A DNA stretch of 20,260 nt, from positions 1,145,679 through 1,165,938 of the forward strand of contig BFEA01000244.1 of assembly GCA_003427395.1 (NCBI GenBank). The letters are read 5' to 3'. Made by a program: the position numbers and the translations under genes. Below, in pieces: positions 1-8,354 of this stretch. Positions within the stretch are counted from its first letter, which is position 1; each line of letters starts with the position of its first letter. The notes under the pieces are model-generated. The model made no database searches. It was not told where the DNA came from and saw nothing but the letters and a program-made list of their open reading frames with translations. Source of the DNA: Chara braunii (lineage: Eukaryota > Streptophyta > Charophyceae > Charales > Characeae).

Positions 1-33
1 GCCACTTCAGACACCTTCCGACCAAGCAATTCC

Positions 34-170
34 AATCGCATTCTTCTTTTCTTACTTCTCTGTCTCTCGCTATCTGTGTCTCTCTATCTCTCTCCCTCCT
101 CTCTCCCTCTCTCTCCATCTCTCTCTCTCTCTCTTTCTTTCTCCCTTTCTTTGTCTCTCTATGCGTGTTC
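34..170. repeat. CT-rich low-complexity tract
   Basis: Almost pure pyrimidine sequence made of CT, TCTC, CTTT and CCCT units, with an uninterrupted CT run around 118-134. In a retroelement LTR or leader such a tract may lie near the transcription start, but here no partner LTR is available for comparison. It may also be a simple host microsatellite. Confidence 0.85.
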
Positions 171-209
171 TGTTTCTTGAATTCGTTAATAGTGTTGAAA
201 TTTAGCAGT

Positions 210-225
210 TGGTTTGCGCCCGACA
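210..225 (+). other. Possible primer-binding site of element 1
   Basis: The sequence starts TGG, as required to pair with a tRNA CCA end, and lies two bases after a CA dinucleotide (206-207) that could close an LTR. It continues TTTGCGCCCGACA. It does not match the initiator-Met site used by elements 2 and 3, and I cannot assign a tRNA. Position and TGG are the only support. Confidence 0.25.
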
Positions 226-274
226 TTTTTTTTTTTTTTGCGGGCATTGCCCGCACCGCCCGCACCGCGGGCGC
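226..274. other. T14 run followed by two GC-rich inverted repeats
   Basis: Fourteen Ts (226-239) are followed by GCGGGC (240-245) and GCCCGC (249-254) with a 3-base loop, then GCCCGC (258-263) and GCGGGC (267-272) with a 3-base loop. The four 6-mers can also pair in other combinations. The block lies between the possible primer site and gag and may be a structured leader element. It is not a terminator on the + strand, because the T run precedes the hairpins. Confidence 0.5.
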
Positions 275-399
275 TTAGCTAGTTCTGATTATGTTGTTGT
301 TGTTCTGTGTGTGGACACTAATCTGAATCTGGTTATTTTATTTTTTTGGAAAAACAAAATTGGGAATGGGTGACATCACAAGCTGAGTTGGTCCTGGGG

Positions 400-1107
400 A
401 TGACAAGGGCTGCAGTCCCCAAGATGACCATTGAGCTAGAGATTGGAAAGAAAGAGAAGGTCGCAACAGAAACCCGAAAGCGGATTGAGCAGCTTAAGAG
501 AGAGAAGGCCGAAGGAGACAAAAAATCTCACGATTTAGCCAAACGGGCAGTGCTAGCAGAGCACTTCTTGGCCGCTAAATCTGATGGCAGGTTCAACGAT
601 ACTAACAGGAAGTTGACTGGGTGGATCTGCTTAGAATTCACCGCAGTCAAAGATGCCCTCACTGCCTGGATGAACAGAGCCTCTGCGGTGGAAGACCGTC
701 TGACTCAGGTTGAAGTGAAAGAGTCTTCCATTGTAGAAACCCTTGATCTGATTAGAAAATGTCTTTCTACCCCTACTCCCTCTCCTACCTCTCCTCCTCC
801 TCAGTCACCCAAACCAGTCTCCAGCTCTGCTACAACGCCTCCTAGTCCTCCTAAGGAGAAGCCTGTTTCTTCCAAACAAAAGCAACAGGCTTTCATGAGG
901 GACTTGGAACTTGGTGCTGGTACTTCTGGTCAACAAGAACAACGATACCCCAAAATGATGCAACCTGACAAATTCACTGGGGATGACCCCAAAGTGGATG
1001 TGTTAGATTGTATCGCTTCTATGGTCTATCTGAGGGCGTTCATCTGCCCAGAGGTCAATAAGGTACAGTCCATGTTGGCCCTATTGGGTGGGTCAGCATT
1101 GAAGTAG
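400..1107 (+). pseudogene. Element 1 gag, N-terminal part
   Basis: Gag is the structural polyprotein that packages the element's RNA in cytoplasmic particles. The frame is open from 322, but the first ATG is at 400; 346 is only a TTG. A charged, Lys/Glu-rich stretch (about 420-740) looks like a coiled coil. A Pro/Ser/Thr-rich linker follows (about 765-870). From about 945 the FTGDDP motif and following hydrophobic residues match the start of the retrotransposon gag core, also seen in element 3 as FTGDKR. A TAG at 1105-1107 cuts the core, and recognisable gag continues in the same and then another frame. The ATG start may not be the original one. Confidence 0.65.
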
Positions 1108-2149
1108 GCGACCTCTAAGGCTACCAAGTCTCAACAACAGTTGCCAGATTGGGATGTTGCAGCAGGGCTAGAGACAATATTTTAGGGCCTGGAGGTGAGG
1201 TCGCAGATAAGAAAAGGCTCGTAAGGCTGCAGATGAGTTGGTTAGTCTTGGCCAGACAAAGGATAGCGGTTCCCTGGCGAAGCTCTATGCAAAGTTTGAG
1301 TGCCTTACCTCTACTCCTGGGTTGGAGATATCTGATTGAAACCAATTGACTTGGTTCATCAGGGCAACTCTTGAGAATTAGACAACAACCCTGTATTTTG
1401 CAGGACACGAGGACTGGCGATCTTTTGACAGAGCAGCCTTGGACATGGAGGCTACACTCCATGTTCAGTCCTCTCCCTAGAAGGGAGGCAACCCCTCTTC
1501 CCAAAGTAGGAGGATGGGAAAGAAGTGTTTGTATACCACGAAGTCTGATAATGACTCTGCACATACTAGCCAGAGCGGACCTACTCCCCCAACTAGCCAG
1601 GGTGCAGGAGTATCACCAGACTAGGCTGCTCAGATGCTGGCCTAGACAGTGTTAGTCCTCATTGGAGACAAGCAGTTTCGGGGACAAAAGCCCTCTAGTT
1701 CTAAGGGGTCAGGCAAACGCCCCAATGCTCCTCAAAAACAGAACCTCGCACGTTTGCCGAATGTCTAGTCAGTCCCATGGATGCTTCCTCTTTGCCTTGG
1801 AGAGATCTGAGAATCCCAGAGGGCGTTTGGCGGAAGAGGAAGGACAAGGGAGTCTATCTGAGGTGTGAGGGCAACCGCTATGTCAAGGATTGCCCTAAGT
1901 GTAACCACAACAATTGCAGCCACTAAAAAACAAGACAAGTCAGCAAAGACTGCAACCAATCCTGTTGAACTGAATCCATCTCTATCAAGGGATGAATCAG
2001 TTGTTAAGCCTAAATTTTTTGAGGTTGCAGGGGACTCAATGTACTCATACATTGACCCTTTTATTGATGAGTCCTTATATGAGGAGGAGCTTGAACAACT
2101 TTGTTCTCTTCGTCTCCAACTGAAAAAGAAGAGAAAAAATAAATCATAA
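1108..2149 (+). pseudogene. Element 1 gag, C-terminal remnants and linker
   Basis: Frame 1 continues after the stop for about 25 codons to another TAG. Gag-like sequence then resumes in frame 2 (about 1206-1470, containing SLAKLYAKFE and, further on, GHEDWRSFDRAALDMEA). In frame 1 at 1852-1923 a Cys-rich stretch, YLRCEGNRYVKDC then CPKC, looks like a damaged nucleocapsid zinc knuckle with its first Cys and its His position read as Tyr. From about 1925 frame 2 gives a Lys-rich and then acidic linker ending at TAA 2147-2149, which runs in the same frame into the protease. At least three frame changes separate these pieces. Confidence 0.55.
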
Positions 2150-2515
2150 TTGATCATGCTCAAACCTCAAATCAACAAAACCAAGATCAACGCCCTTCTT
2201 GACTGTGGAGCAACCAGGAACTTCATCTCTCAGAATGCAGTTCAAAAAATTCACTTGGGTCTCAAGGTTTCTGATCTTGACCACCCTCTGGAGTTTCAAG
2301 TGGGCAATTCCTAGTGTGTCTCAGTCAAGCAGGTTATCAAGGTCGTGCCAATCGTCTTTCATGAGAAAGGGGAAATCAAACAGTCCTTGAACTTCTATGT
2401 TTTTCTCCATCTTCCTTTTAATCTGGTCTCGAGTATGAAGTGGTTGAGGGTCACTAACCCTTCCATTGACTGGGCTCTGCCCAGTATCCAGACAATGTGT
2501 CTTAGCTACTGATCA
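2150..2515 (+). pseudogene. Element 1 retropepsin-like protease remnant
   Basis: The protease would cut the Gag-Pol polyprotein in the particle. Frame 2 shows ALLDCGATRNFISQ around 2192-2233: the aspartic protease motif D-x-G with Asp at 2201-2203. Further on, FYVFLHLPFNLVSSMKWL matches the usual C-terminal part of retropepsins, where ILG is normally found; here that motif is degraded. A TAG at 2312-2314 lies inside the domain and a TGA at 2510-2512 ends it. The upstream linker is in the same frame. Identification rests on the DxGA-TRNFIS wording, which is close to the DNGS-TRNFIS site of element 2. Confidence 0.7.
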
Positions 2516-2609
2516 CCATCCTAAGACAAGTTGTTAATGCTTGAAAGTCAGGGAGTTTTACAACTTGTCTAAGGAGATTGACCATGAGAATCTATTTGTG
2601 GCTTATGTC

Positions 2610-3430
2610 ACTTAAATAGATTCAAATTCCTCCCCTCAAATTGATCTTTCCATTCAACAGGTGATTGGTGAGTTTGTTGATTTGGCTCAGGAGCCAACTG
2701 GACTTGTCCATAGGCACATCAAGCATCACATCCAAATTTTGCCTGACTCTACCCCTCATAAGGGAAGAGTCTAAAAAATCTCACATGTTGAACTGGATAA
2801 GTTGGGGAAACAATTGGAGTCCTTGACAGCGAAGGGATGGATCAGGCGTAACGTATCTGAGTATGGGGCACCAATTCTCTTTGTTCCAAAAGGAAATGGT
2901 GAACTCAGAATGTGCATAGACTACATAGGCATGAACAAGATCACTAGGAAGAGTTATGAGCCCTTGCCTAGGATCGATGACTTGTTGGACATGGTGCAAG
3001 GCTGCAAAGTCTTCAACAAAATTGATATGAAATTCGTGTATCATCAGATTGAAATGGTTGAAGAGAATGTACACAAGACAACCTTGAAGACCCGGTATGA
3101 CACCTACGAGTTCTTGGTCATGCCTTTTGGTATGTGCAATGCACTGGGATATTCAAGACTGAAATGACTAGGATTTTCATACCCTTCCCTGCCCACTTTG
3201 TTGATGTGTACCTCGATGGTATTCTGGTGCTCAGCAAAGATGCCAAGGAACATGCAGACCACCTCAGGAAAATTCTACGAGTCCTGAGAGAACATAAGTA
3301 TAAATTGAACAACGAGAAATCATCATTTGGTGTTTCATCTGTTTTATACTTAGGTCATGTGATTTCTGCAGATGGTTTATCCCTTGATGCCTCTAAAGTA
3401 GCTGCTCTCAGGAAATGGCCACAACCATAG
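2610..3430 (+). pseudogene. Element 1 reverse transcriptase remnant
   Basis: This domain copies the element RNA into cDNA. Frame 3 holds the N-terminal half: the lead-in EPTGLVHRHIKHH, a TAA at 2772-2774, then KGWIRRNVSEYGAPILFVPK, LRMCIDYIGMN, LPRIDDLLD and NKIDMKF, whose Asp is the first catalytic residue. Around 3135-3150 the frame shifts to frame 2, which carries the palm motif as YLDG (3209-3220) instead of YLDD. The second Asp of the pair is therefore Gly, which should abolish polymerisation. The thumb part, LYLGHVISADGL, follows, and the segment ends in a TAG at 3428-3430. Confidence 0.85.
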
Positions 3431-4123
3431 ACTGTGAGGAACATCAAATCTTTCATGGGGTTAGCCTCTTACTACAGGAAGTTATCAAAAAAAATTCTTT
3501 ATTGCGACACCCTTGACAAATTTTCTAGATGAGGATGTTTCCTTCAGGTGGACAGCCACTTGTGTATAGATTGAAGAAAGCACTCTCCCAAACACCTGTG
3601 TTGAAACTGCCTGACCCTACCTTGCCATTTGTGCTGACCAAAAATGCAAGTCAATATGGCGTTGGTGCAATCCTTCAGCAAGATTATGGGACTGGTCTAA
3701 AGTCGGTGAAGTTCATCAGTAGGAAAGCAAAGGTGCAAAAAATCCAGACATCTACTAATGAAAAGGAACTGTATACTCTCGTGTGTGTCCTCAAACAGTG
3801 GAGACATTTCTTGCTTGGAGACACTTCAAGATCTATTCTGATCACTCCACTCTACAGTGGATGAAGACCCAAGGTGAGTTAAATGATAAGCTGGCAAGGT
3901 ACATCTAGTTAATTGACGGGTTTGACTTTGAATTGAAGCACAAGAAGTAATGCTATAACAAGGTTGTTGATGCATTGTCACGTAGACCTGATTCATTTGT
4001 TGTCGTTGTTGATACTTACTCCTTTGTTGATTAAATCAGACATATCATCTTTGATGTGTTGCCTTAGGACCCAGTCTTTGGCCCCATCCTTAGGAATCTA
4101 CAGGCGGACCCCGATTCTATAGC
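3431..4123 (+). pseudogene. Element 1 connection and RNase H remnant
   Basis: RNase H removes the RNA strand after cDNA synthesis. SFMGLASYYRK (about 3450-3480) is the usual RT-RNase H connection. Frame 1 from 3529 gives LKLPDPTLPFVLTKNASQYG: the first catalytic Asp, normally in TDASQYG, is Asn (3643-3645). The Glu in KELYTLV is kept. After about 3825 the frame shifts, and SDHSTLQWMKTQ and VVDALSRRPD show the remaining acidic positions. Several stops follow up to 4123. Confidence 0.8.
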
Positions 4124-4890
4124 TTGGCTTCAGGCTTGATGTACATAATCAGCGAGGGGGAAGAGCGTTTGTGTATCCCTAATAATCGCAAGATCATTAC
4201 TCATCTGATTTCAGAGAGTCATGATGCTCGCAGTCACTTTGGGTTCTTAAAGGCGTATGAAGCCCTGGCCCAACGCTTCTATTGGTCTAAGATGAAGGAC
4301 GATATTCTGCATTACTTGGAGACCTGCGAGTTGTACGAGAGGAAAAAGGTCCACAGGCGGCCTCCTATAGGACTACTCAAACCTCTACCTATCCCTGATG
4401 GTCCGGCGGAGTCTGTGTCCATTGACTTCACATATTTAAGCAAGACCACACCACGTGGGATGAGACGAGTAATGGTCTGTATCGATAGATTCTAGGCATG
4501 TTGAGTTTATCCTCTTACTTGTTGAGGTCAGAGTACCTCTGGTTAAAGAGTTTTTCTGTGAGTGGTAAGTGAATGTCCATGGGTGCCCATCCTCCATTGT
4601 CAATGACGGAGATTGATGATTCTGCAACGATGATTGACAGTCTTTCTATAAGACTACCTGCATTTGAGACTGGACATGACCTCCGGGAGACATCCTGACG
4701 CCAATGAATAGGCTGAAGTAATGATTCAAGTCCTATTTCAGCTATTGCGTCCTGTGATTATGCCTGATCAGCAGGACTGAAACAAACATTTGTCCTGGGC
4801 ATAACTAATGTATAATACATTTGTTCACAACACGACTGACTTTACATCCTATAGGCTGCACTTTGCAGAGACCCCATACAACCTCCAGAT
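4124..4890 (+). pseudogene. Element 1 integrase remnant
   Basis: Integrase inserts the cDNA into host chromatin. Frame 2 (4124-4495) carries the zinc-binding head, with H-x4-H in ESHDARSHFG. The following C-x2-C is C-x2-Y (Cys 4325-4327, Tyr 4334-4336). LLKPLPIPDGPAESVSIDF gives the first catalytic Asp (4424-4426). A stop at 4493-4495 is followed by strongly broken sequence. The second Asp context, SSIVNDGD, has its Asp at 4605-4607 in frame 3. The region of the catalytic Glu, HPDANE-stop-AE, lies at about 4690-4717. A further piece, VHNTTDFTSYRLHFAETP, ends near 4880. Confidence 0.8.
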
Positions 4891-4919
4891 GGTCTCATTG
4901 ATAAGTCCAAGCAGAAAAA

Positions 4920-5033
4920 TGTGAATATCTTGTGACGTTTCTCTTCCAGCCTTACACAGAGGACGGATGGTTCACAAGGAAGGATCTTCTCAAGTCTGCA
5001 AATTCAGTTGTGCGCACCTATGAGGCTAAATAG
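4920..5033 (+). pseudogene. Element 1 chromodomain-like C-terminal tail
   Basis: Frame 3 gives FQPYTEDGWFTRKDLLKSA and a short tail ending at TAG 5031-5033. It aligns by eye with the chromodomain-like end of element 3 (HWFTRQELMQ), including the Trp-Phe-Thr-Arg core and the spacing to the stop. In chromoviruses this module follows integrase and can guide integration to particular chromatin. Most of the module upstream is lost or unreadable. Confidence 0.6.
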
Positions 5034-5095
5034 AAAGGGCAACCCCTCAGACATTCTCCTCGTGGACACTCCTGGCTTGGGGTCCTCTCTCCCCT

Positions 5096-5107
5096 GGAGG
5101 GTAGAAA
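5096..5107 (+). other. Possible polypurine tract of element 1
   Basis: GGAGGGTAGAAA has one T among purines and is followed at once by TG (5108), the expected start of an LTR. It lies 62 bases after the pol stop. The tract at the same place in element 3 is AAGGAGGAGGGAA, also followed by TG. It would prime plus-strand cDNA synthesis. Confidence 0.5.
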
Positions 5108-5604
5108 TGCAATGAATTGCAGTGGCATGCGGGCTGTACTTTAACTTCGTTTGATGTTGCCTGGTTTTGAGCTATCCAAGACTCGATCTCGTGACCTATT
5201 TTGTTCGCTGTGTTTTTTTTGTGTGAGAGGCCAACTGGGCTTGATCCCTAGGTCAGTTTGGAGTAGTCTCTGTCGGCTAGCTATCATACCACTAGGTCTC
5301 TTTGTTTTGTCCTTTCTGTCCTTGAGTTGTCGGTCGTTTATGTCCTCCCCTTTAGGTCTAGATTCAGTCCTAGGCTATAGGTCGTCGTTCCTCGGCTATA
5401 GTCTGTCAAGTCAAGGAAAACAACTGTCTACAAAAGTGTCAATGGCAAGGAAAAACGGGTTGTCTCGTCATTTTTGCTGCTGGAGGTTGTGTGCTGTTTG
5501 GGTGTTGCGTTATTTCACTAACGGCATCATCTTCATGCTGCTAGGGCTATCCATATTTGGGGCTTCCTGGCTCGTGATTGCGTTGGGCATTAGGCCCTGA
5601 GCGT
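5108..5604 (+). repeat. Possible truncated 3' LTR of element 1
   Basis: This gene-free stretch begins TG right after the purine tract. Its first 14 bases, TGCAATGAATTGCA, contain an inverted repeat. It is T/G-rich, and its longest open frame (5151-5600) has no recognisable motif. No copy of positions 1-207 is seen here, so an LTR pair cannot be shown. I infer that element 2 inserted into this LTR and displaced its right part. Confidence 0.35.
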
Positions 5605-6728
5605 TGTGAGGCACCTCCTCGTACCTGTGTTGTTGGGGATAGGCAGGGTCGCCATCGAAACCCTTCTTGCAAGTGCATGTCAAAGTGGCATTCATCTCCT
5701 TATTCATCAAGCGTTAGTGTTCTGCTTCTACGTCCCGGGATCTACCCTATCCTATTGAGCGGACACTTCATCTGCAGTGGGCATCGAGTGTGGACTGTTG
5801 AGTGGCGTGTCGGGTTTACGAGGGTGGTGGCGCTTGATGGGCTTGATACGTTGCGCCATAGCTGTGAGCTTGAGGTTGGGAGGAAGAAGTAGTCTCCTTT
5901 ACTTGTTGAAACTCCTTTCTTAGTTGGTTCGTGGATGTTAATAACGCGGTTGGGTTCTTGGAAATAACAGTGCATTGATTTGTTGGAGGGATCGGGATAT
6001 TAATGAGAATTTTGTCATTGCGCATGTGTATGGGAATATGTGGATGCCATGCTTTATCTCGTTTCAATCAGGCACATGGCACCTGCACGCGAGGCCCAAC
6101 CAAGCCAGAGGCAGGGCTCACTTTCTATAAAGGAAAGTGAGAGCCCAAATCAGGACACATTCTGGCCTTGTGGTGCTGGGCGTCCATGCTGCTGCATTGT
6201 GAACAGAGAGGCTGCTTGGGCGCTGGGAGCCAAAGGGCACACACGGACGCGAGAGGTGAGAGGGTCGCTGAAGAGGCAGCAGGCACGCGGCGGCCATAGC
6301 CGGGCTGCTTGGGCGTGTACCGGTGATGGTGATGGTGGTCTTCGGGTGTCGAGGATGCGCACTTTGGGGTGATGAGGGTGAGGGAGCGGGGAGAAGAGAC
6401 CTGGTGTATGTTGGCTATCTGCATTGGCGACGTCATCACGTACATTGGTCTTCGGCAGGAAGTGACTCTTGTTGCACATTCGTAGTGTAGGCTAGTATAA
6501 TATCGAGTAGGATAGGTAGGGTGCTGAGTGCCAATCAAGAAGAGAGACATTAGATATAGTGTTGATGTGGCGGGAGAGTGTCGACATTGACATTTGAGTT
6601 CATTGTACTGCTTTTATTTGGCTTGCATTCGGTGCATGGTGTTTTCTGCTTGGTACACGGCTTTCTGGTCTTCAGCGTGATGTTGCAATTGGGTTTTATG
6701 TATATCGCTCTCGCTCATTTTGCTTGCA
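5605..6728 (+). repeat. 5' LTR of element 2 (left boundary uncertain)
   Basis: The right end is firm: it closes with CTTGCA at 6728, three bases before a perfect initiator-Met primer site, just as in element 3. Short blocks are shared with the element 3 LTR, such as CCATAGCCG (6293), CGTAGTGTAGGCTAG (about 6481-6495) and GGGTGCTGAGTGCCA. The left end is a guess: TGTGAGGC at 5605 matches the first eight bases of the element 3 3' LTR. Sequence from 5605 to about 6060 lacks the GGCCC-rich character of that LTR, so the true left end may lie nearer 6060. Open frames here look like chance. Confidence 0.6.
6114..6146 (+). promoter_or_regulatory. TATA box inside a hairpin loop, element 2 LTR
   Basis: GGGCTCACTTTC (6114-6125) pairs with GAAAGTGAG and CCC (6133-6146), with a two-base bulge. 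The seven-base loop is TATAAAG. The TATAAA motif (6126-6131), about 600 bases before the LTR end, is a plausible core promoter for the LTR. It is unclear whether the stem matters or arose by chance. Confidence 0.45.
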
Positions 6729-6731
6729 ATT

Positions 6732-6743
6732 TGGTATCAGAGC
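6732..6743 (+). other. Primer-binding site of element 2 (tRNA-iMet)
   Basis: TGGTATCAGAGC is complementary to the 3' end of plant initiator methionine tRNA, a very common primer of plant LTR retrotransposons. It starts three bases after the LTR end at 6728. Minus-strand cDNA synthesis would start here. Confidence 0.9.
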
Positions 6744-6920
6744 TGGTTCAGATATTGCCATAATGGTGCTGGTGTCTTGGTTACTTGGTGTGCTGACGAA
6801 GCTTCTACGCAGTAAGGATACTTCAATGCTGGCTTGCTGGGTCACTCCCGCGTAGAGGAGAGCATGACCTGAAGGTTATTGCGACAACATTGTTTTGTGT
6901 GGCGACCGCAGGTTGTGTGT

Positions 6921-7365
6921 GACATGATGAGGGCATGCTGACATGGCATTTTGGCGGAGGTGGCACTGCATTGCATTGTGTGTGGTACCGAGGCTATGAC
7001 CGATCATCAAAATGCATGTCGGCTCAATTGCTGATAAATTTGTGGTTGGGGGCAGCTATCTCCAGGTATGTTGTTACCTTACCATATCTTCCCCTCTCAA
7101 TCTCTTCTTACCGTGAGGAAGAGAGTTCGACTTGAGAGCCCTCTTTTAGTTCAAGAGTTCTGAGCGCTCTGCATTGAGAGTCAACATTCTTCCTGGTGGC
7201 GCATCTGCTGGGAGAGGGCAGCGCCTCTGAAGGGCCCTGGACGAAGCACGGGTCACGATCACCATGCCAGTTCGAGGGAGTAGAGCACACATGTTTTGCA
7301 ACATTGTCCTTTAAAGCTCTTGCTGCGCATAGAGGGGTGTGGGGTGAGACAACCTTATGGGGGAT
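6921..7365 (+). repeat. Leader tandem duplication, copy A
   Basis: This 445-base unit starts GACATGATGAGGGCATG and ends TTATGGGGGAT. Copy B follows directly and is about 90% identical by eye, with scattered substitutions and small indels. Element 3 has the corresponding sequence only once (about 14120-14560), so the duplication is specific to element 2 or its close kin. Confidence 0.9.
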
Positions 7366-7805
7366 GACATGATGAGGGCATGTTGACATCACATTTTGGC
7401 AGAGGTGGCACCGCAATTCATTGCGTGTGGTACTATGGCCGATCATCAAAATGCATGTCGGCTCAATTGATGAGAAATTTGTGGTTAGGGGCAGCTATCT
7501 CCAGGTTTGTTGTTACTTCACCATATCCTCTCATCTCAATCTCTTTCTTACCGTGAGGAAGAGAGTTCCACTTGAGAGTCCTCTTCTAGTTCAAGAGTTC
7601 TGAACGCTCTACCTTGAGAGTCGACATTCTTCCTGGTGGCGCATCTGGTGGGAGAGGGCAGTGCCTTTGAAGGGCCCTTGATGAAGCACGGGTCACGATC
7701 ACCATGCCAGTCCGAGGGAGTAGAGCACGCATGCTCCGCAGCATTGTCCTTTAAAGCTCTCGCTGCGCATAGAGGGGTGTGGGGTGAGACAACGTTATGG
7801 GGGAT
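7366..7805 (+). repeat. Leader tandem duplication, copy B
   Basis: A 440-base direct repeat of copy A, starting with the same GACATGATGAGGGCATG and ending TTATGGGGGAT. The shared 19-mer GGTCACGATCACCATGCCA lies at 7691-7709 (7251-7269 in copy A). The differences between the copies show that the duplication is old compared with any assembly event. Confidence 0.9.
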
Positions 7806-8354
7806 CGACGTTCACCAGACCGTCATCTACCAGTGAAACCAACTCCCAATGCACATGAGGATAAAAATGGTACGAATGAGGATGGCTTTCTCTACATTGC
7901 CTAGGCAAAGGGGTGGGCCGTTTGCACACAATACACATCGCTGCTCTGTTGATGCAATGAGGACGTCGGATACAGGGGAGGGAAGGTTCCAATTGGTGCT
8001 TTAATATTATTGTTGTTATTATTTCCATTTCCATATGCATCTGTGCAAGTGATTTGTTTTTATTTTTGATTATTTTAGGTGTTACAGACTATTGACATTT
8101 GACAGACAATTGTAGATTAGAACTGTAGTAATCTACCATTTCCAGTTTTGTTTACCATTGTTGTTTGTGATCTAATCGAAGTAGGAGTAAGATAACTTGC
8201 TCCATTTGTGTATATTCTATTGACACCACCTGAATGGTAGCCTGGGTGACTCACCAAATATTTAGTTATTTACTTATTTTTGTAACTCGGTCAGACATAT
8301 GTTGTGGTAGGCCTCCTAGAGGGCACTAGTGCAAACAACAATCTGCTCCAGATG

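Larger units (their letters stand above)
1..5604 (+). mobile_element. Element 1: decayed Ty3/gypsy chromovirus
   Basis: Gag, retropepsin, RT, RNase H, integrase and a chromodomain-like tail occur in that order on the + strand, which is the Ty3/gypsy order. The frame changes at least seven times and stops are frequent, so this is a non-autonomous relic. Only the internal part (about 400-5033) is firm. The left end (1-207) may be the tail of a 5' LTR that starts outside the window, and the right end may be cut by element 2 near 5604. RT and integrase resemble those of elements 2 and 3, but with clearly different wording, so this is another family of the same clade. Confidence 0.75.
6744..8354 (+). 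other. Long untranslated leader of element 2
   Basis: About 1.6 kb separate the primer site from gag. No convincing protein is encoded; open frames on both strands are short and unrelated to retroelement proteins. Most of the left half is a tandem duplication (6921-7805). Blocks are shared with the element 3 leader: the GGTCACGATCACCATGCCA block, a T-rich stretch ending in AG (about 8054-8078) followed by ATTGACATTTGACAG, and a block just before gag (about 8301-8322). Confidence 0.7.

Noticed and set aside
226-274. T14 plus GC hairpins as a transcription terminator
   Set aside because: The T run precedes the hairpins on the + strand; on the - strand the hairpins are followed by As. The context is eukaryotic.
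1149-1868. Short + strand open frames between gag and protease of element 1 as independent genes
   Set aside because: Gag-like wording is in other, broken frames of the same stretch; these short frames carry none of it.
5151-5600. 149-codon open frame on the + strand as a membrane protein
   Set aside because: Hydrophobic only because the stretch is T-rich; no family resemblance, and it lies where a 3' LTR is expected.
6125-6550. Overlapping minus-strand open frames of 109 and 141 codons, His/Pro-rich
   Set aside because: Located in LTR sequence; composition follows from GGTGATG-type repeats on the + strand. No homologue is evident.
7108-8040. Minus-strand open frames of 66-113 codons in the element 2 leader
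   Set aside because: No recognisable motifs, and the two duplicated units do not keep the same frame open. They fall in conserved noncoding blocks.
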